Assembly: GCA_040403555.1 (NCBI GenBank)
Contig: JBBAKN010000004.1
Location: 186,001-250,000 of the forward strand
Reading direction: 5' to 3'
Source: JAIPAN01 sp040403555
GTDB taxonomy: Bacteria > Bacteroidota > Bacteroidia > Sphingobacteriales > Sphingobacteriaceae
Length of the DNA: 64,000 nucleotides
Shown here: positions 62,859 to 64,000 of the stretch, one piece after another
Layout: each line of letters starts with the position of its first letter
How positions within the stretch are numbered: position 1 is the stretch's first letter
Position numbers and translations under genes: made by a program
Notes under the pieces: generated by a model
Database searches by the model: none
What the model saw: the letters and a program-made list of their open reading frames with translations, nothing else
What the model was told of the DNA's origin: nothing

Positions 62859-64000
62859 ATGCCTGCCTTTACCCGAGTTCACGATCTACTCCCCCGAATA
62901 GAAAAACAATTCATGGGAGAAGTATTTATTGCTGGAAAACAGCATGGGCAGTGGATTACCTATTCTAAATCTCAATTTTTACATCTTGTTGATGAAACCA
63001 GCCGAGGTTTATTGGCTTCTGGTATTCAACGTAACGATCGGGTGGCTATTATGTCTTCAAATAGACCAGAGTGGAATATGTGCGATTTAGCTATTGTACA
63101 AATTGGGGCTGTGTTGGTACCCATGTACCCCACACTTTCTGAGCAAGACATTCGCTTCATTTTAAAAGATGCTGAGGTAAAGTTTGTATTTGCAGGCAGC
63201 AAAGAATTGGTAGTTAAACTAACTAAAGTTAAAAAAGAAGAAAACTTAGCCCTAGAGATTTATTCTTTTAACGAACACGATGGAGCTCCATTTTGGCAAG
63301 AACTGTTCGGTAAAAGTAGCTCAGCAATAGATTTACAGCCATTAAGAGCTAGTGTGCAGCCCGAAGATTTAGCTACACTTATTTATACTTCGGGTACCAC
63401 TGGTACACCGAAAGGCGTTATGCTTACCCATAGCAACTTGGTTTCTAACCTAGTGGCTACGGCGGGTATTTATCCGCCTAATTTAAAAAGAGCATTGAGT
63501 TTCTTGCCACTTTCGCACATTTTTGAGCGCATGGTATCGTATATGAATATGTATATGGGTGTGAGCATTTATTATGCCGAAAGTTTAGAAACCGTGATGG
63601 CCGATATACAAGAAGTAAAACCAAACGGCTTTACCACGGTACCTCGTATGCTCGAAAAAATATACGATAAAATTGTAGAAAAGGGATCGGAGCTTAAAGG
63701 AATCAAACGCAAACTTTTTTATTGGTCTTTAGATTTAGGCTTGAGATACGAATTGTATGGCCAAAACGGGTGGTGGTATCATTTCCAATTAGCCATTGCC
63801 AATGTATTGGTGTTTCCCAAATGGCGTGCTGCTTTGGGCGGGGAAGTAAAAACCCTCATGTCTGGAGGTGCTGCCTTGCAGCCCCGTTTAGCAAGAGTAT
63901 TTTGGGCTGCCAACATTCCGGTATTGGAGGGCTATGGTCTTACCGAAACTTCGCCGGTAATTTCGGTAAATGGCTTGGGGGAATTCCAAGCACAATTTGG
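62859..64000 (+). CDS. Long-chain fatty acid-CoA ligase (AMP-forming), 5' part
   Basis: The gene runs off the window after 380 residues; the family is normally about 590 in Bacteroidota. The ATG at 62859 gives MPAFTRVHDLLPRIEKQFM. The ATP motif YTSGTTGTPKGVML is near residue 176 and GGAALQPRLARVFW with EGYGLTETSP near 360. It activates fatty acids to acyl-CoA through acyl-AMP. No stop or frameshift is present in the visible part. Confidence 0.9.
   Translation, partial: MPAFTRVHDLLPRIEKQFMGEVFIAGKQHGQWITYSKSQFLHLVDETSRGLLASGIQRNDRVAIMSSNRPEWNMCDLAIVQIGAVLVPMYPTLSEQDIRFILKDAEVKFVFAGSKELVVKLTKVKKEENLALEIYSFNEHDGAPFWQELFGKSSSAIDLQPLRASVQPEDLATLIYTSGTTGTPKGVMLTHSNLVSNLVATAGIYPPNLKRALSFLPLSHIFERMVSYMNMYMGVSIYYAESLETVMADIQEVKPNGFTTVPRMLEKIYDKIVEKGSELKGIKRKLFYWSLDLGLRYELYGQNGWWYHFQLAIANVLVFPKWRAALGGEVKTLMSGGAALQPRLARVFWAANIPVLEGYGLTETSPVISVNGLGEFQAQF

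Overview
The window is a chromosome segment from a member of the Bacteroidota, most likely of the Sphingobacteriales type. The evidence is a complete sprA gene (type IX secretion translocon), a secreted protease with a C-terminal type IX sorting domain, the ruvA-sprA-gcvH gene order, many lipoproteins with an SC or GC lipobox, no strong Shine-Dalgarno sequences, and repeated TTTG-N19to22-TAnnTTTG promoters of the Bacteroidota sigma-factor type. It is mostly housekeeping DNA. I found no rRNA, CRISPR array, insertion sequence, phage or recognisable defence locus.

Region 1 (1-17560, all + strand) holds the tail of a dUTPase gene, a DUF4292 lipoprotein, an EnvC-like murein hydrolase activator, two tandem TatA proteins, a lytic transglycosylase with LysM, the MaeB malic enzyme, RuvA, the 2352-residue SprA, GcvH, a 39-residue lipoprotein missed by length cut-offs, FeoA/FeoB behind a consensus promoter, and a SprT-like metalloprotease. 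A structured intergenic element with several hairpins lies at 17570-17713.

Region 2 (17726-27738, - strand) holds a VOC protein, an orphan LutB, an M28 peptidase, RpiB, TatC, and a lipid/ribosome cluster read as DUF177-rpmF-plsX-fabH-accB-accC. In this cluster fabH survives only as its N- and C-terminal ends joined in frame, so it cannot be a working condensing enzyme. PdxA follows with its own start.

Region 3 (27845-43804) holds rsmA, a 2-hydroxyacid dehydrogenase, greA, a HIT protein, ruvC, rnhB, gcvT and comB. The - strand then carries rsgA-dtd-mazG, a metH-metF operon behind a SAM-I-type riboswitch, and era-der-murQ-hypothetical. A dyad-symmetric divergent promoter separates era from two tRNA genes (initiator Met and Glu).

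Region 4 (44104-64000) is the accessory part: two AT-rich lipoprotein genes after the tRNAs, a single-chain GH2-GH53 fusion for galactan breakdown, a subtilisin-like type IX cargo protease translationally coupled to a fibronectin-like lipoprotein, an RND efflux operon (adaptor, pump, TolC), an M61 peptidase with PDZ, a small outer-membrane beta-barrel candidate, and the start of a long-chain acyl-CoA ligase cut by the window edge.

The strongest items for a second look are the internally deleted fabH, the GH2-GH53 fusion, the CTTGAT-loop hairpin element, the symmetric era/tRNA promoter, and the metH promoter-riboswitch unit.
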